7,557 nt of DNA from Alphaproteobacteria bacterium. GTDB lineage: Bacteria > Pseudomonadota > Alphaproteobacteria > UBA828. The position numbers and the translations under genes are program-made. A model generated the notes under the pieces. The model was not told where the DNA came from. It was given only the letters and a program-made list of their open reading frames with translations, and made no database searches. This document shows, piece by piece, positions 1 to 6,581 of this stretch. Location of the stretch: contig JAPYQV010000120.1 of assembly GCA_029937205.1 (NCBI GenBank), positions 1-7,557 on the forward strand. The letters run 5' to 3'. The stretch's first letter is position 1; each line of letters starts with the position of its first letter.

Positions 1-1493
1 CGCATATCATGTCCGGCGCCGTCTTCGAGACTCAAGCGCTCGACGAGTTGATCCCCGATTGGAAAGAAAAGGATGCGCCGCTCAAGACGCCGGTAAGCCA
101 GGACAAATTCCTTTTTCTGTCGCGCATCGGCGGTTTCAAGTTCCCCAATTTTCTGCTGCCACCGCAACTGCACAATAAGGGCAATTACATCATCAGCCTG
201 GGCAATCTGTGCCGCTGGTTGGCCGTGCAGGCGGAGGAACTCGGCGTTGAAATCTATCCCGGCTTCGCCGCCAAGGAAGTGCTCTATCACGAGGATGGCC
301 GGGTAAAAGGCGTGGCGACCGGCGATATGGGAATAGCCAAGGACGGCAGCGAGAAAGCGACGTTTGAGCCCGGCATCGAACTGCATGCGAAATACACGCT
401 GTTCGCCGAGGGCGTGCGCGGCTCGCTCAGCCAGCAGGTAATGGCCAAGTACAATTTGCGCGACGGTGTGGCGCCGCAGACTTACGGCATCGGCATCAAG
501 GAATTATGGCAAATCGATGCGGCCAAGCACCAGGCCGGGTTGGTGCAGCACAGTTTCGGCTGGCCGCTCGATTCAAAAACCTACGGCGGCACATTCCTCT
601 ATCATCTCGAAGACGATTTGGTTGCCTTCGGCCTGGTCATCGCGCTCGACTATACCAATCCTTACCTGTCACCGTTCGATGAGTTTCAGCGCGTCAAGAC
701 CCACCCGGCCATTGCCGCCCATCTCAAAGGCGGCAAGCGCATTTCCTATGGCGCGCGCGCGATTAACGAAGGCGGCTTTCAATCGATCCCCAAATTGACT
801 TTCCCCGGCGGCGCTTTGATTGGCTGCAGCGCCGGCTTCGTAAATGTGCCGAAAATCAAAGGCAGCCACAACGCAATGAAAACCGGCATGCTCGCCGCGG
901 AAGCGGTATCCGACAGCCTGCGGGGTGGCTCGGACGGACAACAGGAATTGGTTGGTTACACGGAGGCTTTTCGCCGTTCCTGGGTCCATAAAGAGCTCAA
1001 GGAAGTGCGCAATTGCCGCCCGGCCTTTCGCTGGGGCCTGCTCGTCGGCACGTTGATTAATGGTCTCGAATTGTGGACCCGTGGCCTGCTGCCGTGGACG
1101 CTCGGCCATCACGAGGACCACAAAAGCCTGAAGCCCGCCGCGACGAGCCGCAAGATCGACTATCCCAAGCCGGACGGTGAACTGAGTTTCGACAAACTCT
1201 CCTCCGTGTTCATCTCCAATACCAACCATGAAGAGGATCAGCCGGCGCATTTGCAATTGCGCGACGATTCGATCCCGATCGATCACAATCTGGCGCTCTA
1301 TGACGCGCCGGAGCAACGATATTGCCCGGCCGGCGTCTATGAGATTGTCGAAGATACCGGCGGTGCACCGCAGCTGCAAATCAACGCGCAAAACTGTGTG
1401 CATTGCAAAACCTGCGATATCAAGGATCCGCGGCAGAATATCAATTGGACTGTGCCGGAAGGCGGCGGCGGGCCCAACTATCCCAACATGTAG
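1..1493 (+). CDS. etfQO: Electron transfer flavoprotein-ubiquinone oxidoreductase (ETF-QO), 5' end outside window
   Basis: This inner-membrane flavo-iron-sulfur enzyme passes electrons from reduced ETF (fed by acyl-CoA and other dehydrogenases) to ubiquinone. The reading frame is open to the left edge, and the residues before the first Met (position 9) continue the family motif, read here as H-I-M-S-G-A-V-F-E. That Met is therefore internal. Bacterial homologues are about 550 aa and 494 are visible, so roughly 50-60 N-terminal residues, including the GxGxxG FAD-binding loop, are missing. Numbering from that Met, the C-terminal [4Fe-4S] ligands are all present: Cys439 in YCPAGVYE and Cys463, Cys466 and Cys469 in CVHCKTC. 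The typical C-terminal tail [12 protein letters not shown] is intact. Other family blocks are [34 protein letters not shown] and [16 protein letters not shown] hydrophobic stretch around residues 338-362 fits the monotopic membrane-contact region. The identification is secure; only the start is unseen. Confidence 0.97.
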   Translation, partial: HIMSGAVFETQALDELIPDWKEKDAPLKTPVSQDKFLFLSRIGGFKFPNFLLPPQLHNKGNYIISLGNLCRWLAVQAEELGVEIYPGFAAKEVLYHEDGRVKGVATGDMGIAKDGSEKATFEPGIELHAKYTLFAEGVRGSLSQQVMAKYNLRDGVAPQTYGIGIKELWQIDAAKHQAGLVQHSFGWPLDSKTYGGTFLYHLEDDLVAFGLVIALDYTNPYLSPFDEFQRVKTHPAIAAHLKGGKRISYGARAINEGGFQSIPKLTFPGGALIGCSAGFVNVPKIKGSHNAMKTGMLAAEAVSDSLRGGSDGQQELVGYTEAFRRSWVHKELKEVRNCRPAFRWGLLVGTLINGLELWTRGLLPWTLGHHEDHKSLKPAATSRKIDYPKPDGELSFDKLSSVFISNTNHEEDQPAHLQLRDDSIPIDHNLALYDAPEQRYCPAGVYEIVEDTGGAPQLQINAQNCVHCKTCDIKDPRQNINWTVPEGGGGPNYPNM

Positions 1494-1555
1494 GTGCGTC
1501 GTGGTGTGCGGCACGGGCGCGCGAATTTGTGATGGCTGAATGATCAACAGGGGCG

Positions 1556-1585
1556 TTGGCGGCGGCACCTGCGATAGTTTAGAGT
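1556..1585 (+). promoter_or_regulatory. Weak sigma70-like promoter candidate for the TPR/ispE unit
   Basis: The 140-bp gap between the ETF-QO stop and the TPR gene contains TTGGCG (1556-1561) and, 18 bp on, TAGAGT (1580-1585). Each matches four of six consensus positions. The position, about 50 bp before the ATG, is reasonable, but the match is weak. Two TGATCA palindromes also lie in this gap, at about 1540 and 1592. Read-through from the ETF-QO gene is equally possible because no convincing terminator separates them. Confidence 0.22.
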
Positions 1586-1633
1586 GCGTTCGGTGATCAG
1601 ATCCGAAAAGAAACCTCGCGGCAAAGTGCTTCT

Positions 1634-3412
1634 ATGACCATGGCGCATATTTTCAGGCGTGGAATTTGCTCTCGCGCGCACCGGCGCGCGTTGGCTTTGG
1701 GCGTCGCTCTGGCGATGGGCTTCACATTGGCCGCCCCGTCCCAGGCCGATTCCGCCGAGACCCCGCCCGAGCCGTCACCGCCCAAGCCCCATGCCGAGCA
1801 CCCCGGCTATAGCAGTTTGCCAGGCAATTATCTCGCCGGGCGCTTCGCCTACCGGCAGCGCGACGTTTCCTCCGCGTCACAATATTACCAACTGGTATTG
1901 TCGGAAGATTCGGAAAATCGCGCCTTGATGCAGCGCACGCTTGTGCTCACTGTGCAGGACGCCCGAATTGCCGATTCCGTGCGACTGGCAACCCAGCTGG
2001 TGGCGCTCGATCCGAAATCCAAAATCGGCCATCTGGTGTTGATCGTTAACGCCGTTGCCGAGGGCCGCTTGGATCAGGCGTTCGAGCGGATTAGCAATAT
2101 CGAGCGCAACGGCATCTATGAATTAATGGCGCCGATCATGGAAGGCTGGGTGCAGCTGGGCCGGGGAGATTACGACGCCGCGATGGCGGCAATCGAACCA
2201 TTGTCGACCAAACAGGCGTTCGAGATGTATCACGCCTATCACGGTGCGCTGATGGCATCGATGTCGGAACGGAGCGATGTGGCGGTTAAGAATTTCGATG
2301 TCGCCTTGACCGCGGTTCCAGGCGGCACGCTGCGCGTGGTAATGACTTACGGAGCCTATTTGCGCAGCCTCGGCCGCACAACGGAAGCGACCGCGTTATT
2401 CGAGAATTACCGCGAAAATAATCCGGATTCTCCGTGGCTTGATTCAATTCAGGAAACTTTCAGTTTGACGGACGCGCCGGAAGAGATTGTCGCAACAGCG
2501 CGGGAGGGATTGGCGGAGGCCCTGTTCGGTGCGGCGAGCGCGCTGCCCAATGAAAACGCCGGCGACACCGGTTTGATATACGCCAATTTGGCGCTTCATT
2601 TGCGGCCTGAATTCCCGGTCGCCCAGCTTTTGCTGGGCGAAGTTCTGGATGTGCTGGAACGTTACGCCGATGCAATCGAATCCTACCGCGCGATTCCCAA
2701 GGCAAGCCCTTATTCTTGGTCGGCGCGCCTGCGCGCGGCTTCCGGCCTGGCCGCTATCGAGCGCATTGACGAATCCGTGGCGATCCTCGCCGAGATGGTT
2801 AAGGAGCGGCAACAGCGCTCGGATGCCGCAATTGCCTTGGCCGATGTGCTGCGCCGCAAGGACCGCTATGACGAATCCGTTCTCTATTACGATGTCGCGA
2901 TCGATCGCACCGGTGCGTTCGAGGCGCGCCATTGGTCGCTGTTCTATTCACGCGGCGTCATGCTGGAGCGCACAAAGCAATGGCCGCGCGCTGAAGCGGA
3001 TTTCCTGCATGCCCTGGAATTGCAGCCCGACCAACCCTTGGTGCTGAATTACCTCGGTTATTCCTGGGTCGAGCAGGGCACCAATTTGGAGCGTGCGATG
3101 GATTTGATCGAGCGCGCAGTGGCATTGCGCCCGATGGATGGCTATATCGTCGATAGCCTGGGCTGGGCGTTCTATCGCCTCGGCAAATTCGAAACAGCGG
3201 TGAAACATCTCGAGCGCGCGGTCGAATTGCGCGCTGACGATCCGATCATTACGGACCATCTAGGCGATATCTACTGGAAGGTGGGGCGCCAGACTGAGGC
3301 CAGATTCCAGTGGGAGCGGTCCCTGGTGCTGGGTGCCGAGGAAGAAGCGGCAATTCTGATTCGGCAGAAGCTGAAAGACGGCATGCCGGACGAGCCTGAA
3401 GCAACGCAGTGA
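1634..3412 (+). CDS. Exported TPR-repeat protein linked to ispE (possible LbcA-like adaptor)
   Basis: A 592-aa protein that probably acts as a periplasmic protein-binding scaffold. Residues 1-38 form a signal peptide: a basic start (R8, R9, R14, R17, R18), a hydrophobic core at about 19-34 and a likely cleavage after S-Q-A38. There is no lipobox cysteine after the core; the only early Cys is C12, in the basic segment. A Pro/Glu-rich linker follows, then repeats predicted to be helical to near the end. The last repeats are the clearest TPRs, at about 469-503 (NYLGYSW), 504-537 (DSLGWAFYRLGKFETA) and 538-571 (DHLGDIYWKVGRQTEA), with a 34-residue period. Earlier repeats (about 200-265 and 325-430) are degenerate. 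The start is ambiguous: a second ATG lies at 1640 and neither has a good Shine-Dalgarno sequence. The gene overlaps ispE by 4 bp. Known: in Pseudomonas a TPR lipoprotein near lolB/ispE (LbcA) is the adaptor of the protease CtpA. Equivalence here is inferred from neighbourhood and domain type. Confidence 0.88.
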   Translation: MTMAHIFRRGICSRAHRRALALGVALAMGFTLAAPSQADSAETPPEPSPPKPHAEHPGYSSLPGNYLAGRFAYRQRDVSSASQYYQLVLSEDSENRALMQRTLVLTVQDARIADSVRLATQLVALDPKSKIGHLVLIVNAVAEGRLDQAFERISNIERNGIYELMAPIMEGWVQLGRGDYDAAMAAIEPLSTKQAFEMYHAYHGALMASMSERSDVAVKNFDVALTAVPGGTLRVVMTYGAYLRSLGRTTEATALFENYRENNPDSPWLDSIQETFSLTDAPEEIVATAREGLAEALFGAASALPNENAGDTGLIYANLALHLRPEFPVAQLLLGEVLDVLERYADAIESYRAIPKASPYSWSARLRAASGLAAIERIDESVAILAEMVKERQQRSDAAIALADVLRRKDRYDESVLYYDVAIDRTGAFEARHWSLFYSRGVMLERTKQWPRAEADFLHALELQPDQPLVLNYLGYSWVEQGTNLERAMDLIERAVALRPMDGYIVDSLGWAFYRLGKFETAVKHLERAVELRADDPIITDHLGDIYWKVGRQTEARFQWERSLVLGAEEEAAILIRQKLKDGMPDEPEATQ

Positions 3413-4281
3413 CGCGCGCTGTCGCGATCGATGCGCCGGCCAAGATCAATCTTTATCTACACATTATCGGTCGGCGTCGGGACGGTTTTCACACCCTCGA
3501 CAGTCTGATCGCCTTCGCCGCACCCTTTGACCGGGTATCGGTGGCCGAGGCGTCGGCACTCTCCCTGGAAGTGAGCGGCCCGTTCGCATCGGCATTGCAA
3601 AATGTATCCGAACCAAATCTGGTTGAGACGGCAGCGTGCCGGTTGGCGGCACTGGCTGGAATCGATCCACATGCCCAAATTGCCCTGGACAAACAACTTC
3701 CCGTCGCGGCTGGGATCGGCGGCGGCTCATCCGATGCGGCAGCAGCACTGCGTGCTTTAGCGACACTTTGGAATCTGGCGCCTGATCCGGCTGAGCTTAG
3801 CGCGCTGGCGATATCCCTCGGCGCCGATGTGCCAATGTGCCTGCACGGCGAAACATGCTTTGCCGGCGGCATTGGCGAGGTTATCGAACCGGCGCCGGTC
3901 CTGCCCAAGTGCGCATTGGTGCTGGTCAACCCCGGCGTTTCCCTCGCCACTCCGGATGTATTTCGCGCCCGCAGCGGCGATTTTTCCGCGCCGGCACGTT
4001 TTGATAATGCCGCGCGGGATGCGCAGGACTTGGCCGAGTTGCTGGGCGCGCGCCGCAATGACCTTGAAGCCCCGGCGATGGCGCTGGCGCCGGTGATCGG
4101 CGACGTATTGCAGGCCCTGGAAGGGTTGCCCGGCTGCCGATTGGCGCGCATGTCGGGCAGCGGCGCTACTTGTTTCGCCCTGTTTGACGATGAAAGCCAA
4201 GCGGCACAAGGCGTTGACAAATTGTGCGCAGAGCGTAGCGGCTGGTGGATAACGCCGAGCCACTTTGTGCCGGCAAATTAG
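3409..4281 (+). CDS. ispE: 4-diphosphocytidyl-2-C-methyl-D-erythritol kinase (IspE)
   Basis: A cytosolic GHMP-family kinase that phosphorylates the 2-OH of CDP-methylerythritol with ATP, the fourth enzymatic step of the MEP pathway to IPP and DMAPP. At 290 aa it has the normal family length. The motifs occur in order: APAKINLYL with Lys12 (the equivalent of the catalytic-site Lys10 of E. coli); the ATP-binding glycine/serine loop PVAAGIGGGSSDAA at 98-111; GADVP with Asp140, equivalent to the catalytic Asp141 of E. coli; and the C-terminal GHMP motif SGSGATCF at 249-256. The start is GTG at 3409; no other ATG/GTG/TTG in frame precedes the AK12IN motif. This GTG overlaps the stop of the TPR gene (GTGA), and no strong ribosome site precedes it, so translational coupling is likely. 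The TAG stop overlaps the stop of the convergent DUF427 gene. No defect is visible. Confidence 0.97.
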   Translation: MTRAVAIDAPAKINLYLHIIGRRRDGFHTLDSLIAFAAPFDRVSVAEASALSLEVSGPFASALQNVSEPNLVETAACRLAALAGIDPHAQIALDKQLPVAAGIGGGSSDAAAALRALATLWNLAPDPAELSALAISLGADVPMCLHGETCFAGGIGEVIEPAPVLPKCALVLVNPGVSLATPDVFRARSGDFSAPARFDNAARDAQDLAELLGARRNDLEAPAMALAPVIGDVLQALEGLPGCRLARMSGSGATCFALFDDESQAAQGVDKLCAERSGWWITPSHFVPAN

Positions 4282-5081
4282 CGCGCCGGCTTTTCCTGGC
4301 GCACACCATCCACATAAATGCCGTCCACATGGCGTTTGTAAAAGCAGATATGGCCGGCAATGGGTGAAGCTTCGGGCAGCGGCTCGGCGAAGCTCCAGGC
4401 GATATCGACAATCGCCGGCTCGGCGCCCGTAAACGAAAAATAATGCGCGTCGCCTTTGTAGGGGCACTGGGTTCGCGTTTGCGATGGCGTCAACAGGTCC
4501 ATGCGCACGTCTTCTTCGGGGATATAGCGGCGCGGCGCGGCGCCGGTCTCGAAGAGAAAGCGCGCCCGAATTGTCTCGGCGAGAACAATACCGCCCACCT
4601 CCATGCGCACCGGGCGCGTGCTTTTCAATATATCCATGCGCACTTGGGGGTTGCGCGCGTGGCAAAAGATTTCCTCGTCCTCTTCAAACCAGCCATCCAT
4701 GGGCTGCCAGTAAAGCGCCACGTGATCGGCGAGCGCTTCGGCCTCGTCATACGGTGTCTCGTAGTCCCAAACAGCATTCTCAGCGCTCTTGCCGCCGGCA
4801 TTCAGCGTCCAATAGGAAGCGGTGCCCTTGAACGGGCAGTAACTGTCATGTGCGGTTTTCTCGGCAAACTCGGTGCGGAAACCCTGCTTGGGAAAATAAT
4901 AGACCGGGACAGATGAACTCTCCAAAAGCAGTTTGGCGGCGCTGCTGTCGATGATCGTCTCATTGCCGAACGTCACCCGTACCCGCTTGTCGCACGGCAG
5001 GACGTCCATGCGATATCCCGGATGCTTGGCAAAGCCCGGGGCTAAATTGGTTGTTTCGACTGTTGTTTCGACTGTGGCCAT
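4278..5081 (-). CDS. Tandem DUF427 (NTP_transf_9 family) domain protein
   Basis: A 267-aa protein made of two copies of the DUF427 domain (Pfam NTP_transf_9). Its biochemical function is not established and none is assigned here. The internal duplication can be read directly. Copy 1 has HPGYRMDVL (20-28), CPFKG (82-86) and VWDY..DHVALYW..DGWFEED (104-135). Copy 2 has NPQVRMDIL (144-152), CPYKG (206-210) and AWSF..GHICFYK..DGIYVDG near the C-terminus. The paired C-P-[FY]-K-G motifs, with Cys82 and Cys206, are the strongest signature. There is no signal peptide or membrane segment, so it is probably cytosolic. The ATG at 5081 is supported by a good Shine-Dalgarno (GAGGAA) 9 nt upstream. The N-terminus carries a VETTVETT repeat that looks disordered. 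The gene begins 39 bp after the stop of the UDP-sugar dehydrogenase on the same strand and may be its operon partner, although no functional link is known to me. Its TAA stop overlaps the ispE stop. Confidence 0.9.
   Translation of the reverse strand: MATVETTVETTNLAPGFAKHPGYRMDVLPCDKRVRVTFGNETIIDSSAAKLLLESSSVPVYYFPKQGFRTEFAEKTAHDSYCPFKGTASYWTLNAGGKSAENAVWDYETPYDEAEALADHVALYWQPMDGWFEEDEEIFCHARNPQVRMDILKSTRPVRMEVGGIVLAETIRARFLFETGAAPRRYIPEEDVRMDLLTPSQTRTQCPYKGDAHYFSFTGAEPAIVDIAWSFAEPLPEASPIAGHICFYKRHVDGIYVDGVRQEKPAR
5051..5074. repeat. Two-copy 12-bp perfect tandem repeat inside the DUF427 gene
   Basis: The unit TTGTTTCGACTG (plus strand) occurs twice back to back, at 5051-5062 and 5063-5074. 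It is a multiple of three and encodes the VETTVETT stretch near the N-terminus of the DUF427 protein. It is probably a recent in-frame slippage duplication. A change in copy number would add or remove four residues without a frameshift. Confidence 0.9.
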
Positions 5082-5090
5082 ACGCCGCTT

Positions 5091-5096
5091 TTCCTC
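5091..5096 (-). promoter_or_regulatory. Ribosome binding site of the DUF427 gene
   Basis: On the minus strand GAGGAA lies 9 nt before the ATG at 5081, inside the 39-bp gap after the dehydrogenase gene. It fixes the start codon and shows that the gene can be translated independently of its upstream neighbour. Confidence 0.75.
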
Positions 5097-5120
5097 GAAT
5101 TGATCCGAACCCAGTATAGC

Positions 5121-6392
5121 TCAAAGCTGCCAACGGCGCAGCCTTGCCGGTAATTCCAGGGTACGCCACATACCGGCGATATCGGCCAATAGGCCGTCTT
5201 CCCGCAGCAGACCGGCGATTTGTTCGGCTGTCATGTCGCTGTAGCTGTCATGGGCGACCGCGCCGGCAACACAATCATAGCGCTCCGGGCCAGCGATATC
5301 AGGCAGCAAATTGATGCCGTAGAGCGTCTTGGCAATGGCGGTATCGGCCAGGGGATCATGTACGTCAACAATATGGCCGGCGGCTTTCAGCAAACGCACG
5401 ATATCGGCCACCAGGGAATTTCGCAGATCCGGCACGTTTTTCTTGAAGGTCAGGCCGAGCACCAAAACACGGCCGCCCGAGGCGGGCATTTGTTCAGCGA
5501 TATGGGAGGCGACGAATTCACCCATGCTGTCATTTATTTGCCGCCCGGCGAGAATCACTTCGGGCCGATGGCCGGCCTGCTCGGCGCGGTGGGCGAGGTA
5601 ATAGGGATCGACACCGATGCAATGACCGCCGACCAGGCCGGGCGTGAAATTGAGGAAGTTCCATTTGGTCCCGGCGGCCTGTAGCACTTCGGCGCTCGAC
5701 AGCCCGAGCTTGTGGCAAATTTGCGCGACCTCGTTGACAAAGGCGATATTGATATCGCGCTGGGCATTTTCGATTACCTTCGCTGCTTCGGCGGTGCGGA
5801 TGTCGGGCGCGACATAAATATTGCCGCCATTGATGGCACCGTAGAGCGCGGCAATCCGCGCGGCAATTTCCGGCGTGTCGCCGGCAACGATTTTAATAAT
5901 GGTGCGGAGCGTGTGCTCCTTGTCTCCGGGATTAATGCGTTCCGGCGAATAGCCGAGATGAAAATCCTGCCCGCATTTCAGGCCCGAGGCGCGCTCCAGT
6001 TCAGGCGCGCATTCCTCTTCGGTCAGGCCGGGCCACACCGTGCTCTCATAAATCACGATGGCGCCCGGTTGAAGTTCGGCGCCGACAGTACGCGACGCCG
6101 CCAAGATGGCGCTCAGGTCAGGTATGTTCTGGTCATCGACCGGCGTCGGTACGGTGACGATGAAATATTCGGCGCCCCGCATGGCGCCAGATTCTGAGCT
6201 CCATTCGATGCCGGCACCGCCAAGCCGCTCCGGCGATATTTCATCCGTACGGTCGTGGCCGCGGCGCAATTGATCGATGCGCTCGGCATCGATGGCGAAT
6301 CCGATGACGCTGTGATGCTCTGCCAGGGCGACCGACAGAGGCAAGCCGACATAGCCAAGGCCGATGACGGCGATCCTGCTCAATTTTGACAC
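5121..6392 (-). CDS. tviB: UDP-sugar 6-dehydrogenase, TviB/WbpA type (UDP-GlcNAc or UDP-Glc dehydrogenase family)
   Basis: An NAD-dependent cytosolic enzyme that oxidises C6 of a UDP-hexose(amine) to the uronic acid, a precursor for capsule, exopolysaccharide or O-antigen. The 423-aa length is normal. Order: an N-terminal Rossmann domain with GLGYVG (Gly11, Gly13, Gly16) and VTVPTPVD; the ESTVWPG motif; GYSPERINPGDKEH; the central domain with AEAAKVIEN (Lys205, Asn209) and GTKWNF; catalytic Cys258 in GGHCIGVDPYY; and a C-terminal UDP-binding domain with GLTFKKNVPDLRNS. INPGDKEH and GTKWNF recall TviB/WbpA, which act on UDP-GlcNAc, more than classical Ugd; the substrate call is an inference. 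The start is GTG at 6392, with GGAGAA 9 nt upstream. An out-of-frame ATG overlaps it at 6394, and a TTG at 6383 is an alternative start giving MSRIAVIGLGYVG. It is transcribed divergently from the epimerase and probably reads on into the DUF427 gene. Confidence 0.93.
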   Translation of the reverse strand: MSKLSRIAVIGLGYVGLPLSVALAEHHSVIGFAIDAERIDQLRRGHDRTDEISPERLGGAGIEWSSESGAMRGAEYFIVTVPTPVDDQNIPDLSAILAASRTVGAELQPGAIVIYESTVWPGLTEEECAPELERASGLKCGQDFHLGYSPERINPGDKEHTLRTIIKIVAGDTPEIAARIAALYGAINGGNIYVAPDIRTAEAAKVIENAQRDINIAFVNEVAQICHKLGLSSAEVLQAAGTKWNFLNFTPGLVGGHCIGVDPYYLAHRAEQAGHRPEVILAGRQINDSMGEFVASHIAEQMPASGGRVLVLGLTFKKNVPDLRNSLVADIVRLLKAAGHIVDVHDPLADTAIAKTLYGINLLPDIAGPERYDCVAGAVAHDSYSDMTAEQIAGLLREDGLLADIAGMWRTLELPARLRRWQL

Positions 6393-6401
6393 ATCGTGCT
6401 G

Positions 6402-6407
6402 TTCTCC
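6402..6407 (-). promoter_or_regulatory. Ribosome binding site at the dehydrogenase start
   Basis: On the minus strand GGAGAA lies 7 nt before an ATG at 6394 and 9 nt before the GTG at 6392. The ATG frame closes after four codons; the GTG frame is the dehydrogenase. The single site can serve both starts, which makes start selection here unusual. Confidence 0.65.
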
Positions 6408-6431
6408 ATATGGCGCGCAGCTGCAAAAGAG

Positions 6432-6460
6432 CTATTCGCCCGAAAATCGCCCGCTGTCAA
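6432..6460 (-). promoter_or_regulatory. Candidate sigma70 promoter for the dehydrogenase (and DUF427) unit
   Basis: Reading the minus strand, a perfect -35 hexamer TTGACA (6460-6455) is followed after 17 bp by GAATAG (6437-6432), or after 18 bp by AATAGC. The -10 element is poor, but the -35 is exact and the position would give a leader of about 30 nt before the GTG, including the ribosome site. It is the best promoter match in the window. Confidence 0.42.
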
Positions 6461-6483
6461 ATCATGCGCAAACGGGAGCCGCA

Positions 6484-6513
6484 TTGGGCTGGATTTTGCG
6501 TGGCAAGTATGTT
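6484..6513 (+). promoter_or_regulatory. Weak promoter candidate for the epimerase gene
   Basis: TTGGGC (6484-6489) and TATGTT (6508-6513) are separated by 18 bp in the correct orientation, about 70 bp before the epimerase ATG. The matches are three and four of six positions, so this is tentative. Its interest is that the inverted repeat at 6511-6540 would then lie over the transcription start. Confidence 0.25.
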
Positions 6514-6540
6514 GTTTCTCCGTGCACGCGGAGAGAAAAC
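6511..6540. promoter_or_regulatory. 30-bp inverted repeat between the divergent sugar genes (operator or leader hairpin)
   Basis: The arms GTTGTTTCTCCG (6511-6522) and CGGAGAGAAAAC (6529-6540) flank a 6-nt centre TGCACG. Of twelve opposed positions, ten are Watson-Crick pairs, one is G-T and one is a mismatch, with six perfect pairs next to the loop. The centre also contains the palindrome CGTGCACG. It starts 41 bp before the epimerase ATG. It could be a binding site for a dimeric regulator or a stem-loop in the epimerase mRNA leader. It is not followed by a T-run, so it is not a typical intrinsic terminator. Confidence 0.5.
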
Positions 6541-6581
6541 ACGGCACACCTCCGACCGGCTGAAACTCCAGCAGAGAAGAT

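Noticed and set aside
1496..1520. GC-rich hairpin just after the ETF-QO stop (GCGTCGTG / CACGGGCGC, 8-nt loop) as an intrinsic terminator
   Set aside because: The stem needs a bulge and a G-T pair, and no T-run follows. It is too weak to call a terminator.
669..1568. Long minus-strand ORF of 299 codons opposite the ETF-QO gene
   Set aside because: It lies almost wholly antisense to a highly conserved gene, has no family-like motifs, and is explained by GC-rich codon structure.
1634..1750. Tat signal or lipoprotein signal on the TPR protein
   Set aside because: RR occurs but not in an SRRxFLK context, and no Cys follows the hydrophobic core. A normal Sec signal with cleavage near A38 fits better.
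3757..4665. Minus-strand ORF of 302 codons opposite ispE and overlapping the DUF427 gene
   Set aside because: It is a shadow frame of two well-supported genes, and its Arg/Ala-rich composition is typical of out-of-frame translation.
5113..5118. TATACT (minus strand) as a separate promoter for the DUF427 gene
   Set aside because: No acceptable -35 at 16-18 bp; the nearest TTGGCA is only 9 bp away. It is kept only as a caveat to co-transcription.
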